This document shows, one piece after another, positions 44,150 through 56,310 of a DNA stretch of 64,000 nucleotides. Source of the stretch: Periplaneta americana. Taxonomy: Eukaryota; Arthropoda; Insecta; Blattodea; Blattidae. Each line of letters begins with the position of its first letter. Positions within the stretch are counted from its first letter, which is position 1. The position numbers were made by a program, and so were the translations under genes. The notes beneath the pieces were generated by a model. That model ran no database searches, was not told where the DNA came from, and worked only from the letters and a program-made list of their open reading frames with translations. The stretch is taken from positions 10,830,001-10,894,000 of the forward strand of contig NC_091123.1 of the NCBI RefSeq assembly GCF_040183065.1, in the 5' to 3' direction.

Positions 44150-44514
44150 AAATATTGGTATTAACATTAATAATTCTACAGGTTTACTTTTTACACTTGC
44201 GTGTTTCGTCTCTAAGTGCCGTTTTAATTTCGCAAGTTTCATACACTCGTTTGAAAGCACTTCGTAACAAACAACACACTGAGGTTTTGGTTCACTCTCA
44301 TTGCCACACCAAGTAAATCTAAGTTCCATATAACTCTTGTAATATTTACGAAAGTATTTTTTCTTTGAACAGGACTAGATATTTCTTTAATGGCACTAGA
44401 ATCGCTGATATTAATATCTTCACACACAGCTTCTGAACTATTAGCACTATCTAAATGAAGCATATAATCACGTTCCTTTCCTTTCAAAGATCCAGATCGA
44501 AGCCAGTTTTCCAT
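44150..44514 (-). pseudogene. hAT transposase N-terminus with BED-type finger (relic)
   Basis: The minus strand starts MENWLRSGSLKGKERDYMLH (44514). In a second frame (from about 44329) come LRFTWCGNESEPKPQCVVCY, EVLSNECMKLAKLKRHLETK and HASVKSKPVE. This is the N-terminal layout of BED-finger hAT proteins of the ZBED5/FAM200 kind (PQCVLCxxVLSNExMKPSKLKRHLxTKH), with C-x2-C and H-x4-H ligands present. One frame change separates the parts. The RNase H-like catalytic domain is gone. Confidence 0.8.
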
Positions 44515-44945
44515 TATGTATAGTGGGCACTATTTAACAGAGACCTAGAGAACTACTAGCGTGTACCACATAAGAAGGATTTCATGGTCCTCTGTTATGA
44601 ATTCGGGTGGTCCCTGGCTGGGTTGCAGACGCGGGATGTGCAGGAAAAAGATGGTGAAAAACACCATGTTCATAGTGTTTTAAATTCCTCTTTTGTTGCT
44701 GAGAGCAGAGTGAGAATTCGGTAGACGAGTAGGGTAATAAATTTCATAAAATGTCAGTACTGGGAGAAAAAGTGAAAGGCGATTGCCATGTGTCATTTCC
44801 AAACTCTGAGATTTTCAGCTATAGTGTGATACGCAATTCGTTTGAATTTTAATTTTTCTTCTGTCTTTTTTGAAGGACCACAAGAGCAGATCTCGAGGAT
44901 CACAGGTGGTCCGCGGACCATAGTTTGAGAAACGCTGATCTAAAG

Positions 44946-45447
44946 AAATGATTTTTGAGGTGTCCATAGAAGTGCATGGGTTTTTTATGTTTCAAAAATG
45001 TTTGGGCGCTACATTTCTCCCAATGTACTGTCATATTGCACATCAATATATTTGCAGCCTATCGGATATGTAAATACTTTCACTCGTAAACTCCCTGACT
45101 TTTGGCATGCATAGGGATTCTGTTTCACGGTGAACAAAAAATGTTAAATTTCATTTAAAAGTTGTGGTGTTATCTCGCACAAAAAGCATAAATTCATTGT
45201 TATTTCACATTAAGAAAATGTAACTTTCGATTTTTGTGCAAAATAAATTACTGAATATTTCTACAAAGACTAGAATTTGTATCATTAAGGAGATGTGAGG
45301 ACCTTTGTGCATTTTAACAATACTGGTACTTAAAGTTTTCTATCGATACTTAGGCTTATCTGTTGTGTAGATAAATTAGTGTATCTGTCCGCTATACTGT
45401 GTATATATAAAGTAATAGACACCACAAAACATTCAAGCTATTTTTAC

Positions 45448-45450
<3 letters not shown>
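44946..45450. other. Unassigned stretch
   Basis: No gene recognised. GGACCTTTGTGCATT at 45300 echoes GGTCTTTGTGCATT at 43518 on the other side of the hAT element, suggesting a small old duplication. Confidence 0.35.

Positions 45451-45486
<36 letters not shown>
45451..45486. repeat. (TA)n microsatellite
   Basis: About 18 TA units, then TGTATATATA and a T run. Confidence 0.9.
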
Positions 45487-45489
<3 letters not shown>

Positions 45490-45501
<12 letters not shown>

Positions 45502-45744
45502 TTTACAAAATTTACAAGATTTTTATTGCAAGCAAAAATTACATACAATAACAAAGATTTTACAATACTATTGTAATACTCGTATATGAATATTCTTCAA
45601 AATTCGAAATTGATTACAAATCTCATAGTCAAATAGTCTACATATTACAAATTATTGTATAAATACAAGGTAACTGGGTCATACCTGAAAAAGCAAGATG
45701 CTTGAGGTCGGGTGAAATGAAAACTGGATAGGAAAAAAAAAAAA

Positions 45745-45777
<33 letters not shown>

Positions 45778-46565
45778 TGATTAAAACTGTTGAATGTAAT
45801 TACACATAAAGTTTAAAAAGAATAAGAAAAAAAAAAACAAAAACAAACAAACAAAACGGTACCATAGCCTATACATAAACATATTAAGTTAAGAATACAA
45901 CATTGTTAAAGTGACAGAAAAAAAAATAAAGAATAAGAATTTACATGATTATAATTTTAGAAACAGTTCAAGCACTTATTTTTTGAATAATTTAACAGTG
46001 AAGTCACTCGAAATATAGTTAGAATATGGTTGTACTCTGGAAGATCTCTGGATGTGTATGGCATGGGGTGATAATAACCTATTATTTTTGTAACAAGGGA
46101 TAGCACCTAGTGATGTCTATGATGCATCCCTTGCTAGTATGGTCGCTTAAAATCTGGGTACTTTAGAAAAAGTCATTAAAAAGAGCTTGTCAATGTCTCA
46201 AATTGGATACAGTTTGTTGGAGTTCATTACAACCAAATGGGTTATCTTTCTTTGTAAGATCATTTAAATATATGATGTAGCAAAGTAAGGAGTGTATGAG
46301 AATAGTATCCGAATAAACCAAGAAAAGATGGGAGCTGCAGGGTTCCTTGTCGTAGACTAGAGTGCGTGTAAGCACTGTGTCTAAAGGAGAGGACTCCAAA
46401 ATTTTCTGGTCATTTATCGCCTATGTCGAAACTTTGAGTTTGCACAATGGGCGCATCCATATCAGTGGCCTTAGTGCACGTGTTTTTGGTCCCATATTCC
46501 ACATTATTAACAGGACAGCATTGCTACTTACAGACCTGTTACTAAATCTACGTATTACTCTGTGA
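45490..46565. other. Unassigned stretch with (TAA)n at 45745-45778
   Basis: A-rich sequence with a short (TAA)n. The minus-strand frame 46190-46399 (69 aa) includes CYIIYLNDLTKKDNPFG, which faintly recalls retroelement RT wording but is too short to assign. Confidence 0.3.
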
Positions 46566-46951
46566 AAAGATTTATTAAATCTACATACTTAGACTTCAAC
46601 AAACAAAATTTGATAACACAATCTCAAGGGAAAAAATGGAACTCTCCCGATTTACCACGAAAATAGTCTGTAGCTGCATTTAGATTGGCAACAGGCCATG
46701 ATTGTTTGGCCAAACACCTGCATAGAATTGGAATATATCAGTCCCCTAACTGCCCATTGTGCAACTCAAACCAAGAAATGGATTCGGAACACCTCAAAAT
46801 CTATGCTTCATTGGCTGACCATGATAATATCTTTGAAAAATATTGGAGTGCAAGAGGTCAAATGACTTTATTGTCAAACGCCTGGCATTAGAAAACAACA
46901 ACAATAACATTATTAACAGGATATGAAGTGCTGTGGATATTAGGAATCAAA
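46566..46951 (+). pseudogene. LINE C-terminus (RNase H-distal Cys/His segment)
   Basis: The frame 46685-46891 reads RLATGHDCLAKHLHRIGIYQ, SPNCPLCNSNQEMDSEHLKI and then FEKYWSARGQMTLLS. Insect LINEs of the R1/I/Jockey groups that carry RNase H end in such a segment (FRLxTGHxxLxxHLHRIGxxxSPxCPLC...EHLxxC). Just upstream is degraded text like NLITQSQGKKW and SPDLPRK. The expected last Cys of the C-C-H-C cluster is replaced (KIYA instead of KICA). The RT itself is absent. Confidence 0.65.
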
Positions 46952-46963
46952 TTGACAAAGAAT

Positions 46964-47213
46964 TTTAATTGGTTATTTTACGACGCTTTATCAACATCTT
47001 AGGTTATTTAGCGTCTGAATGAGATGAAGGTGATAATGCTGGTGAAATGAGTCCGGGGTCCAACACCGAAAGTTACCCAGCATTTGCTCATATTGGGTTG
47101 AGGGAAAACCCCGGAAAAAACCTCAATCAGATAACTTGTCCCGACTGGGAATCGAACCCGGGCCACCTGGTTTCGCAGCCAGACACGCTAACCGTTACTC
47201 CACATATGTGGAC
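46964..47213 (-). mobile_element. SINE family A, minus strand, complete
   Basis: Minus-strand B-box GGGTTCGATTCCC and body GAGGTTTTTTCCGGGGTTTT. A 12-bp target duplication TTGACAAAGAAT lies at 46952-46963 and 47214-47225. It is inserted into or just after the LINE C-terminal fragment. Confidence 0.9.
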
Positions 47214-47225
47214 TTGACAAAGAAT

Positions 47226-47464
47226 GTCGAAACATGTATTTTGCATGTCTCATATCTCTTCCATCTTCTCTTTTGTAGTATCAGTCCCTTATTGTTTGTA
47301 TCTTCTAACATACTGTATCTGTGACTTTTATAGTTGAATGTGGTGTTGTAATAGTACATTGCTCTGACTCTAGTGTAATGGGAAATGTTTATTTTTGCAG
47401 GCAGAGGAAGATGATGTCTGTGCCTGGGTAGCAGCAATGTAAGTGTTACTCTTTGAAATATTAG
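47226..47464. other. Short unassigned stretch
   Basis: No gene recognised. Confidence 0.4.
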
Positions 47465-48399
47465 TATTGTTGTATTGTATTTATTGACATTCAGTGGTAT
47501 GCGTACATCGCTTCACAGCTAGATTATGGAACGCGTCAAACAAATCGTAAAAGTACCGGTACTACAAAAGCTTAATTCATAGTCGCAATATAGTTGAAAT
47601 ATATCCACGCATTAGGAATTGGTTCTATAGGCCATATTCAGCATGAAATGTCATATGGACATGTGTTCGATTATTATTAGTTTGAAAATTATTTGTAAAA
47701 ATCCGAATGTCATAATGTGAATCAGGCTTTGGAGTTGCGTCATAATAGAAACATTGGAAAGTAAATTAAATGGAGGGTTGCACATTGACATTAAGTACGG
47801 TAGGAAAAGGGGAAAATAGGTCAGGTGATTTTCAGCTGCGCTTTTCAGGTACAACCGTGCCAAGGCATGGAATGCTACATACATGCCACTCACACGTGTG
47901 TGGCCAATTGCATCGAAATGGAAGGAAGAAAAATCTGCTGAAGGTATTTTTGTTTTATGAGTTCTGTAGTACAGTATTTTGAAGTAATATTTCTGTGTAT
48001 TTCAAGTGCATAACTCTTGTTTTATGTAACAGGTCTCTCTTACAGGTTTATGATAGATGAATAAATATATCATACCGGTATCATAAATATCGTATCATAA
48101 CTCTTGGTTCTACTCAAAACTACTGTTACATTCGTAGGATTCAATCAACTGTAGGTAACTTCTTACTGGTTACAATGTTCATATGACATTTTATGCTCAA
48201 AGTGGCCCATAGAACTGACTCCTGAAGTGTGGGTGATTAGTCGTGAATCGTCCGATATACAGAAGTGCCCTACAATATACTAAAGGGTATAAACATTATT
48301 ACTGCCATATAACTAGCTCCTTTTTGATAGCACGATAGACTAGCCGATGGAGTATGAAAAACATTTTTTGACGAGTATTTACGCTATGAACCGTTGAAT
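47465..48399 (-). mobile_element. Jockey-like LINE 3' end, second copy
   Basis: The minus-strand tail at 47465-47480 is (AATACAAC)-like, with the 3' UTR CTAGCTGTGAAGCGATGTACG shared with 9159-9657. At 48311-48399 the minus strand encodes NSTVHSINTRQK, then FILHRLVYRAIKK, matching the segment that is split at 9658/10248. The middle (47700-48300) is too diverged to follow. It abuts the RTE-like LINE at 48400. Confidence 0.6.
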
Positions 48400-50495
48400 T
48401 AGTAGGAAGCTAAGCAACATCAGGTCGAAATTTCAAATAGGTTTTGCCACTTTAGAAAGCTCCGACGAAGTTGAGAAAGAGTTAGATGTTAATAGCATGT
48501 GGGAAAATATCAGAGATAATATCAAAATTTCAGTTGAGCAGCGCATAGGTTATTATGAAACTAAGAAAAAGAAACCATGGTTTGATGAAGAATGTTGCAT
48601 GGTAGTAGAAAGAAGGAAACGTGCAAAACTGAAATTCTTACAGGATGCAGTTGTGGTGAATAGAGATAATTATTTCAATGAAAGACAGGAAGCAAGTCGT
48701 ACACTTCGGAATAAAAAGAGAGATTACTTGAAGGAAAAACTGAATGAGATAGAATCAAATAGTACTGTAAGAATAAAAACATTCGAGATTTATATAAGAG
48801 TATAGAGGAATTTAAGAATAGATATCAGGCAAGGGTAAACGTGATCAAGGATGAGAATGGTGACTTACTTGCAGACTCTCATTCAATCCTGAACAGATGG
48901 AAAAACTATTTTGGGCAACTACTAAATATACATAGGCCAAATAGAAATGATCGGGACGAAATTCAAATACAAACTGCTGAGCCATTTATACCCGAATCCA
49001 CACTTTCAGAAGTCGAAATTGAGATAGAAAATCTGAAAAAGTACAAGTCTTCTGGTATCAATCAATTCCAGCAGAATTAATATAAGATGGTGGAAACTCA
49101 TTATCTAGCGAAATTTATAAGCTCGTAGGCCTACTTGCTATTTGGAAAAAGGAAATTGTACCAGAACAATGGAAGCAGTCCATAATTGCACCTATTTTTA
49201 AGAAGGGGGACGAGACTAATTGTAGTAACTTTCAAGTAATATCATTTTTGTTGACGTCATACAAAATTTTGTCCAGTATTCTTTTGAGAAGATTAACTCT
49301 GTATATAGATGAAATTATTGGGGATCATCAACGTGGTTTTTGGTGTAATAGATCGACTATTGCTAAGATTTTTTGTATTCGACAGATAATGGAGGAAAAA
49401 TGGGAGTATAAGGGTACCTAGAGTACATCATTCATAGATTTCAAAAAGGCATTTGACTTGGTTAAGAGAGAAGTTTTATTTAACATTCTTATTGAATTTG
49501 GTATTCCCAAGAAACTAGTTCGATTAATTAAAATGTGTCTCAGTGAAACTTACAGCAGAGTCCGTATAGGCCAGCTTCTGTCTGATGCTTTTCCAATTCA
49601 CTGAGGGCTAAAGCAAGGAGATGCACTATCACCTTTGCTTTTTAACTTAGCTCTAGAATATGCCATTAGGAAAGTTCAGGATAGCAGAGAGGGTTTGGAA
49701 TTGAACTGGTTGCATCAGCTTCTTGTCTATGCGAATTACGTGAATATATTAGGAGAAAATCCACAGACTATTAGAGAAAACACGGAAATTTTACTTGAAG
49801 CAAGTAAAGAGATAGGTTTGGAAGTAAACCCCGAAAAGACGAAGTGTATGATTATGTCTCGTGATCAGAATATTTTATGAAATGAAAATATACAAATTGG
49901 AAATTTATCTTTCTAAGAGGTGGAAAAATTCAAATATCTTGTAGCAATGGTAACAAATATAAATGACACTCGGGAGGAAATTAAACGCAGATTAAATATG
50001 AGAAATGCCTGTTATTATTCGGTTGAGTAGTTTTTGTCATCTAGTCTGCTGTCAAAAAGTCTGAAAGTTGGAATTCATGAAACAGTTATATTACTGGTTG
50101 TTCTGTATGGTTGTGAAACTTGGACTCTCACTCTGAGAGAGGAACATAGGTTAAGGGTGTTTGAGAATAAGGTGCTTAGGAAAATATTTGGGGCTAAAAG
50201 GGATGAAGTTACAGGAGAATGGAGAAAGTTACAAAACGCAGAACTGCATGCATTGTATTGACATAATTAGGAACATTAAATCCAGACGTTTGAGATGGGC
50301 AGGGCATGTAGCACATATGGACGAATCCAGAAATGCACGTAGAGTGTTAGTTGGGAGACCGGAGGGAAAAAGATCTTTGGGGAGGCCGAAACATAGATGG
50401 GAAGATAATATTAAAATGGATTTAAGGTAGGTGGGATATGATGATAGAGACTAGATTAATCTTGCTCAGAATAGGGACCGATGGCGGGTTTATGT
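48400..50495 (+). mobile_element. RTE-like LINE copy 3, longest, broken
   Basis: This copy starts upstream of the RT (SNIRSKFQIGFATLESSDEV from about 48410) and runs to the C-terminal segment, stopping near 50495 before the family 3' end, so both ends are missing. It gives the order of parts needed to recognise the inversion in copy 1. No endonuclease domain present. Followed by an A/C-rich degenerate repeat (50500-50580). Confidence 0.8.
48410..50440 (+). pseudogene. RTE-like LINE reverse transcriptase relic (copy 3)
   Basis: In order: KKKPWFDEECCMVVERRKRA (48567-48630), YLKEKLNEIES, the segment WKNYFGQLLNIH (48899-48934), IWKKEIVPEQWKQSIIAPIF (about 49140-49200), SFIDFKKAFDLVKREVLFN (about 49429-49485), [20 protein letters not shown] (about 49606-49665), YANY where YADD is expected (49726-49737), [40 protein letters not shown] (about 50116-50175) and RRLRWAGHVAHM. 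Loss of both catalytic Asp of YADD plus multiple stops and frame changes make it dead. Confidence 0.8.
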
Positions 50496-50985
50496 GAGAT
50501 AAGCACAATGACAAGGTCAACAAGAATCACAATAATCACAAAAAGGACAATGATAAGAGTGACGACAAGAATTACAATAATGATATAAATTGCTGACTTC
50601 TCGTCAGTAGGCACTACTTTTGTTTTCAGTTTTACATGATAAATGATGTGACACTAGTAGTTAAACAGATGTATTACCAACTGAATTGTTGTGCGTTGTT
50701 AAACTTTTTTTAAAATTCATACTAAGATTTGTGCTTTTATTTGTTGAAAAAAAGTTGACTGCTTGATACCAGTGGTGGAGTCATAAGCAACATCATAACA
50801 TGGCAGCTCGCGAAAAGTGTATTATTACTAATAATCCATACTTTCAAATATAAAGTTAAATAAGGTGCCAATAAGATAATTACTATTTTAAAAAGTAAAA
50901 ATAAAGAAGCAGGGTGCTGTCAGGTTACAGAAAAAAGTACCAGGGAGTCACCCTGGCTTGCCCTGACATGACTGCATCGCTGCTT
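50496..50985. other. Unassigned stretch before the satellite
   Basis: The first 90 bp are a degenerate ACAATGACAAGAATCAC-like repeat. A small palindrome CCAGGGAGTCACCCTGG lies at 50940-50956. No gene recognised. Confidence 0.35.
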
Positions 50986-53910
50986 GATGCTGATACTTAG
51001 ACAGCTGCTTAGTATAAATATTTTCCAAATTCCATGCAAGATTTATTACAATGTCATGTTTGTAAAGGTGTAGTGGTGTTGAATAATCTTTGACGACTTC
51101 ATACTGACACATGGACTGCTGCAATAGGAATTCTACTCCTGCATAGGGGTTGCTAGGAACTATATAACACTGACAATGTTTTTGTTTGCAGATTTTATAT
51201 AAAAATGACAATCTAAACTCATCAAGCTGCATTATCGACTGAGCTCATTAATACGTTTTTACAATAGGAAAGAATATAGAATTGTATGTCTCCCATTTTT
51301 TTTTTTTTTTTTGGTGTTGTTGATTTGAAAAGTAATTATTGAAGACTTTATGCTCATACTTGGACAGCTGTAATGAGGACTCTAGTGTTGCATAACTTTG
51401 CGAAATTTTAGCCAGGATTTATACAAGACTGACGGTGATTTTTTAAGTAATTTTACATCAGAAATGACTTTACACTCAATCCTATAGTGCAAGAATATCA
51501 ACTGAAGTGTAGAATATATTTTTTTTTTCCCCAAATTCATAGCAAGATTTATTAGATTACAATATTTGCTTAAGTGTACTGGTGTTCAGTATTGCTTTAT
51601 GACTTCCTATAAATAATTGAAGAGTTGCAATAGGATCTCCTGTCTTGCATAATAATAACTCAATTCATGTCAGGAATTATACAACACAGTCATTTAGGTT
51701 AGTGATTTTTCATAATAACTTTACACTCATACTTACTGAGCAGGAATGACGACTTAAGTGTAGTATAGATATATCTTCCAAATTCCATGCAAGATTTATT
51801 ACATTCTCATGTTTGTAAAGATGCAGGGGTGTTGAATATCTTTGATGACTTCATACTGACACATGGACGGCTGCAATAGAGTCTCTATATCTGCATTGTG
51901 GTTGCTAAATTCATGACAGGGCTTATAGAGCACAGTGATAACTTTGTTTGCTATTTCACATAAAAAGTGGCTTAATCTAAAAGTCTCAAAGCTGCATTAC
52001 CAACTGAGCTCATGCATAAATATTTACAGGTAGAAAAATGTGGAATTGTTGCCCTACCGTTGAGTTGAAAAATAATTCACGACTTGATACTCATACTTGA
52101 ACAACTGAAGTAAGGACTTTAGTGTTGTATAAATTTGCAGAATTTAAGCCGGTATTAATACAAGACCAACAGCAATTCTTTTAATGTAATTTTACCACGG
52201 AAATGACTTTCACTCAATCCTACAGAGCAGGAAAGAAAAGTGAAATTCTCAAATTCATAGCAATATTTATTAGATTCAAATGTTTGCTTAAGTGTACAAG
52301 CGTGCTGTAGTGTTTGACGACATCATACACGTATTTGGGCAGCTGCAATAGGATTTCTAGTGTTGCATAATGATTGCTAAATTCATCCCAGGATGTATAG
52401 AACAGTGATCAATAATTTTATACATGGAATTAAAGAGTAGGACTGATGTAGGAATGTAATGTATAAATATTTTCTAAAATCCCTGCAAGATTTCTTATAT
52501 TGCCAGGTTTATATAGTTGTAGTGGTCTTGAATAATCTTTGCTGACTTCATACCGACTCTTGGAGGAGCTGCAATAGGGACTCTTAGTCTTGCATAGGGT
52601 TTGCTAAATTCATGTCAGGTCTTATACTACACTGATAGTGCTTTTGTTTGCTTATTTCACATAATTCTGACTTAATCTAGAATTCATAAAGTTGTATTAC
52701 TGACTGAGGACATTCATGAATATTTACAAGTAGAAACATTTAGAATTGTATGCCTGCCGTAATTTTTGTGTTGTTGTCCTTGAAAAGTAAATCCTGACTT
52801 CATACTCATACTTGGACAGCTGCAATAAGCACTCTATTGTTGCATGAATCTGCAAAATTTAAGCCATGATTTATACAAGACTGACATTCATTATTTAATT
52901 AATTTTTACATGAGAAAGGACTTTATACTCAATCTTATAGATGAGGAATGACAACTGAAGTGTAGAATAAATTTTTTTGTCAAATTCATAGCAAAATTTA
53001 TTGGATTTCAATGTTTCCTTAAGTGTACTGGTATTCAAAAGTTCTTCACGACTTGCTAGAGATAAATGAAGAGTTGAAAGTGTGTCTTGTTTTGCATTAT
53101 AGTTACTAAAATCATGCCAGGAATTATACAACATTGACATTCATTTAGGTAATTACCCTAATTTTAATAATAGCATATTTGGCGCTCATACTTATAGGGC
53201 AGGAGTGACGACTTATGTGTAATATAAATATTTTCCAAAATTCATGCAAGATTTCTTATATTACTGGTACTAAGTTTATATATATACGTGTAGTGGTGTT
53301 GAATAACTTTTGATGACTTCATTGTAACACATGGGCAGCTGCAGTAGGGACTCTAGTCTTGCATAGGGGTTGCTAAATTCATGGCAGCATTATACTGCAC
53401 TCACAGTGCTTTTGTTTGTTTATTTCACATAGAAAGTGACTTAATCTAGAATTCATAAAGCTGCATTACCGACTGAGGTCATGCATAAATAATTTCAAGA
53501 AGAAAAATGTAGAATTGTAGGTCTCCTGTGATTTTTGTGTTGTTGTTGCCTTGAAAAAATATTCACGACTTGATACTCATACTGCCAGTGCCTCACTTCC
53601 TGAGCTGTTTCTTTGCGGAGTGAGACGCAGAGGGGGGTGGGTGGGTGGTCCTGGGTACCGCATGTGCCTACTACCCTACGTTCAACACATCGGCCTTTTC
53701 AGGATTCCTTTCGTCAGCTATGGAGCAATATCAGCCATGGACAAGCGAATGTATAGGCTATTCCCTCACAAAACAAATTATGTCCTTCTCATCAATTCCT
53801 GTAACTAAACACTAATACCAGTGGTAGACTACAGTCTCTACTTGAGATTATCGACCTAATCGCGATTACGGTTGTCACGTGTACACATCCGTAAACTCTT
53901 TCCTCTGTGG

Positions 53911-54266
53911 CAGTGTTTCTCAAACGTTTTTCCACCACGAAACCCCTTTTAATCTAAAGAGTAATTGCGGAATCCTTGTAATATTTTATTAGTATTTAAT
54001 AGTTAACAGACAAGTGAGACCTAGTATCTCAATAATTCTGTTCAGTGGGACGAATGTATTTGTTTTTTAAGCCTGCAATCTGGTTTTATGGCGGAAAGTT
54101 GTAGTCTCATTTATGCTATACTTCTGCATTTTGTCTTTTCGGTATTTTGTTTTTGTGGACACATACGCAGAGAATGCAGTGATGAAAGCGATAAGTATTA
54201 TGGGTATTTTCCGTTTCAGACGTTTATTACGCATATTATTGTAATATTATTATTACTCATATTCTT

Positions 54267-54300
<34 letters not shown>

Positions 54301-54702
54301 CATCATCAGTTGTTTCATGTTATCATTGATTCATATTTTCGTTACATTTATATATTTTTATAGTATCCACTAAGTATAAAATAGCAGCCCAGTCGGCTAA
54401 GGCGCTTGCCTATTGATCCAGAGTTGCTCTCGGGCGCGGGTTCGATTGCCTCTTGGGCTGATTACCTGGTTAGATTTTTTTCTCGAGGTTTTCTCCAACC
54501 GTAAGGCGAATGTCATGTAATCTTTGGCGAATCCCCGACCTCATCTCGCCAAATACCATTTCGCTACCATCAATCCCATCGATGCAAAATAACATAGTAG
54601 TTGATACAATGTCGTTAAATAACCAAGTAAAAGAAAGTATAAAATAAAATTTTAAATCATATAGGGCTCACGGAACCCCGGAACATACTTTGAGAAATGC
54701 TG
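53911..54702. mobile_element. Non-autonomous hAT element, nested
   Basis: The left end CAGTGTTTCTCAAACGTTTT and the reversed right end CAGCATTTCTCAAAGTATGT are inverted. The 8-bp duplication CTCTGTGG/CTCTATGG lies at 53903-53910 and 54703-54710 (one difference). It contains CACGAAACCCCTTTT on one side and ACGGAACCCCGGAAC on the other, a common hAT layout. SINE C is nested inside. A (TTA)n tract lies at 54268-54298. Confidence 0.75.
54384..54634 (+). mobile_element. SINE family C (tRNA-derived), complete
   Basis: Head GCAGCCCAGTCGGCTAAGGC (A-box region) and B-box GGGTTCGATTGCC (54440-54452). The body has TTACCTGGTTAGATTTTTTT and ACCTCATCTCGCCAAATACC. A 12-bp target duplication AAGTATAAAATA lies at 54372-54383 and 54635-54646. 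Its body is shared with the minus-strand SINE at 4617-5022. Confidence 0.9.
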
Positions 54703-56036
54703 CTCTATGGCAATTCAGCAATAATTGTCCAGACTGAACGAAGAGTGGCCTAGTGTGTACTTACATCGCCATAGCCATCAGAGATAATAGCGATAGTGGT
54801 AACCACGATTAGAGTATCCAGTATTATAAACAGTATAAGATCCCTAAAATGGCATAGGATAATGTTTTCTGCACATGTAATATGCTGCCGTGCCACACGC
54901 TGCAACTGACGTGCTGGTCGGAGCAGACCTAAGAGGCGTGATTATAAGCACTAGGGAGCTCTCGGTTCAGGACGTGAGACACAGGCAGTACTTGGACAGC
55001 TGAAATAAGGACTATTAATGTTGCATGAATTTGCAAAATGTAAGCCAGTGTTTATGCAAGACTGGCAGATAATTTTTAAATAAATTTACCAGAGAAATGA
55101 ATTTACACGCAATTCTATAGAGCAGGAAAGAAAAGTGAAGTGTAGAATAATTATTTTCCCAAATTCATAGTAAGATTTATTAGATTCCAATGTATTGACA
55201 TCTGAGCAGCTGTAATATGGACTCAAGTCCTGTATAGTGTTCCTAAATTCATGGTAGTAGTTACACATTACTGACAGTGTTTTGTTTGCTGATTTTACAT
55301 AAAAAAATTACTTGCTCTACAACTCATAAAGCTGTATTACCGACTGAGCTCTTCCGTAAATTTCTACAATAGGAAAGAATTCAAAATTCTATGTCTCCCA
55401 TGCTTTTTGAAAATTAATTCATTACTTCATACTCGTAGTTGGACAGCACCAATAAGGGTTCTAGTGTTCCATAAATTTTGCAAAATTTAAGCCAGTGTTT
55501 ATACAAGACTGAGACTTTTTTTTTAAGTAGATCTACAACAGCACTGACTTTACACCATAATATCCTTTAGGGCAGGAATGGCAAGCGAAGTGTAGAATAA
55601 ATTTTTTTGTCCAATGTCATAGCAAGATTTATTCGATTTCAATGCTTACTTAAGTGTACTGGTGTTCAACAATGTTTCACGACTTCATACAAATGATTGG
55701 AAAGATGCAACAGATGCCCAGAGTTACAGAGGACTGACAATGTTTTGGATAATGATTTTTCATGACAAACTACTTTACATTCATACTTAGACGGGAGGAA
55801 TGAAACTGAAGAGTAGAATAAATTTTTTGCAAATATAAAGTAAGAATTATTACATTGCAATGTTTGTTAGGATAAGTGATGTTGAATAGTGTTTGATGAC
55901 TTCTTACTTATTCTTGGTAAAATGCAATAGGGTGTCTAGTCCTGCATGATGATTGTTAAATTCATGAAATAATTTATACAAATTTACAGTGTTTTTGCTA
56001 ATGATTTTACATAATAAATTACTTTACACTTAGTCC

Positions 56037-56310
56037 TCACGAGGGAAGAAATTTTCTCATGAAATTTCGGTCAGTGTATGGGACCAGTGCCCACCCAGCA
56101 TCGTGATGCATTTGGGGGGGCTACGATAGGTAGCGAAAATCTGGTTTAGCAAACCAGCTGTAATGGCTGGGGGGATCATTGTGCTAACCACACGATACCT
56201 CCATTCTGGTTGATGATCGTCCACCTCTGCTTTGGCAAGTGAACGTGAGGCCAGCAGCCGGCTGGTCGGACTTGGCCCTTCAGGGCTGTAGCGCCATGGA
56301 TTTACTTTTA
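56037..56310 (+). mobile_element. SINE family B, 5'-truncated, in the satellite
   Basis: Starts near GAGGGAAGAAATTTTCTCATG and matches the body of 41648-41997 to GGGCTGTAGCGCCATGG, with a T/A-rich end. The tRNA-like head is missing. Satellite text resumes at about 56318. Confidence 0.8.

Larger units (their letters stand above)
43585..44937 (-). mobile_element. hAT DNA transposon (BED-finger type), internally deleted
   Basis: The left end CAGCGTTTCTCAAACTTTTT and the reversed right end CAGCGTTTCTCAAACTATGG are inverted repeats. A perfect 8-bp duplication ATCTAAAG lies at 43577-43584 and 44938-44945. A minus-strand transposase N-terminus lies inside, and a SINE A copy (43781-44046) is nested. 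Only the first roughly 120 codons of the transposase remain. Confidence 0.9.
53582..54988. mobile_element. Inverted-repeat element in the satellite
   Basis: The left end CTGCCAGTGCCTCACTTCCT and the reversed right end CTGCCTGTGTCTCACGTCCT match, with TA outside each (53580-53581 and 54989-54990; a 4-bp reading TACT is also possible). Removing it restores the satellite text CATACTTGGACAGC. The interior is taken up largely by a nested hAT element, and no protein is recognised. More GC-rich than the satellite. Confidence 0.7.

Noticed and set aside
46190-46399. Minus-strand frame with YLNDLTKKDNPFG as an RT fragment
   Set aside because: Too short, and no neighbouring RT motifs in any frame.
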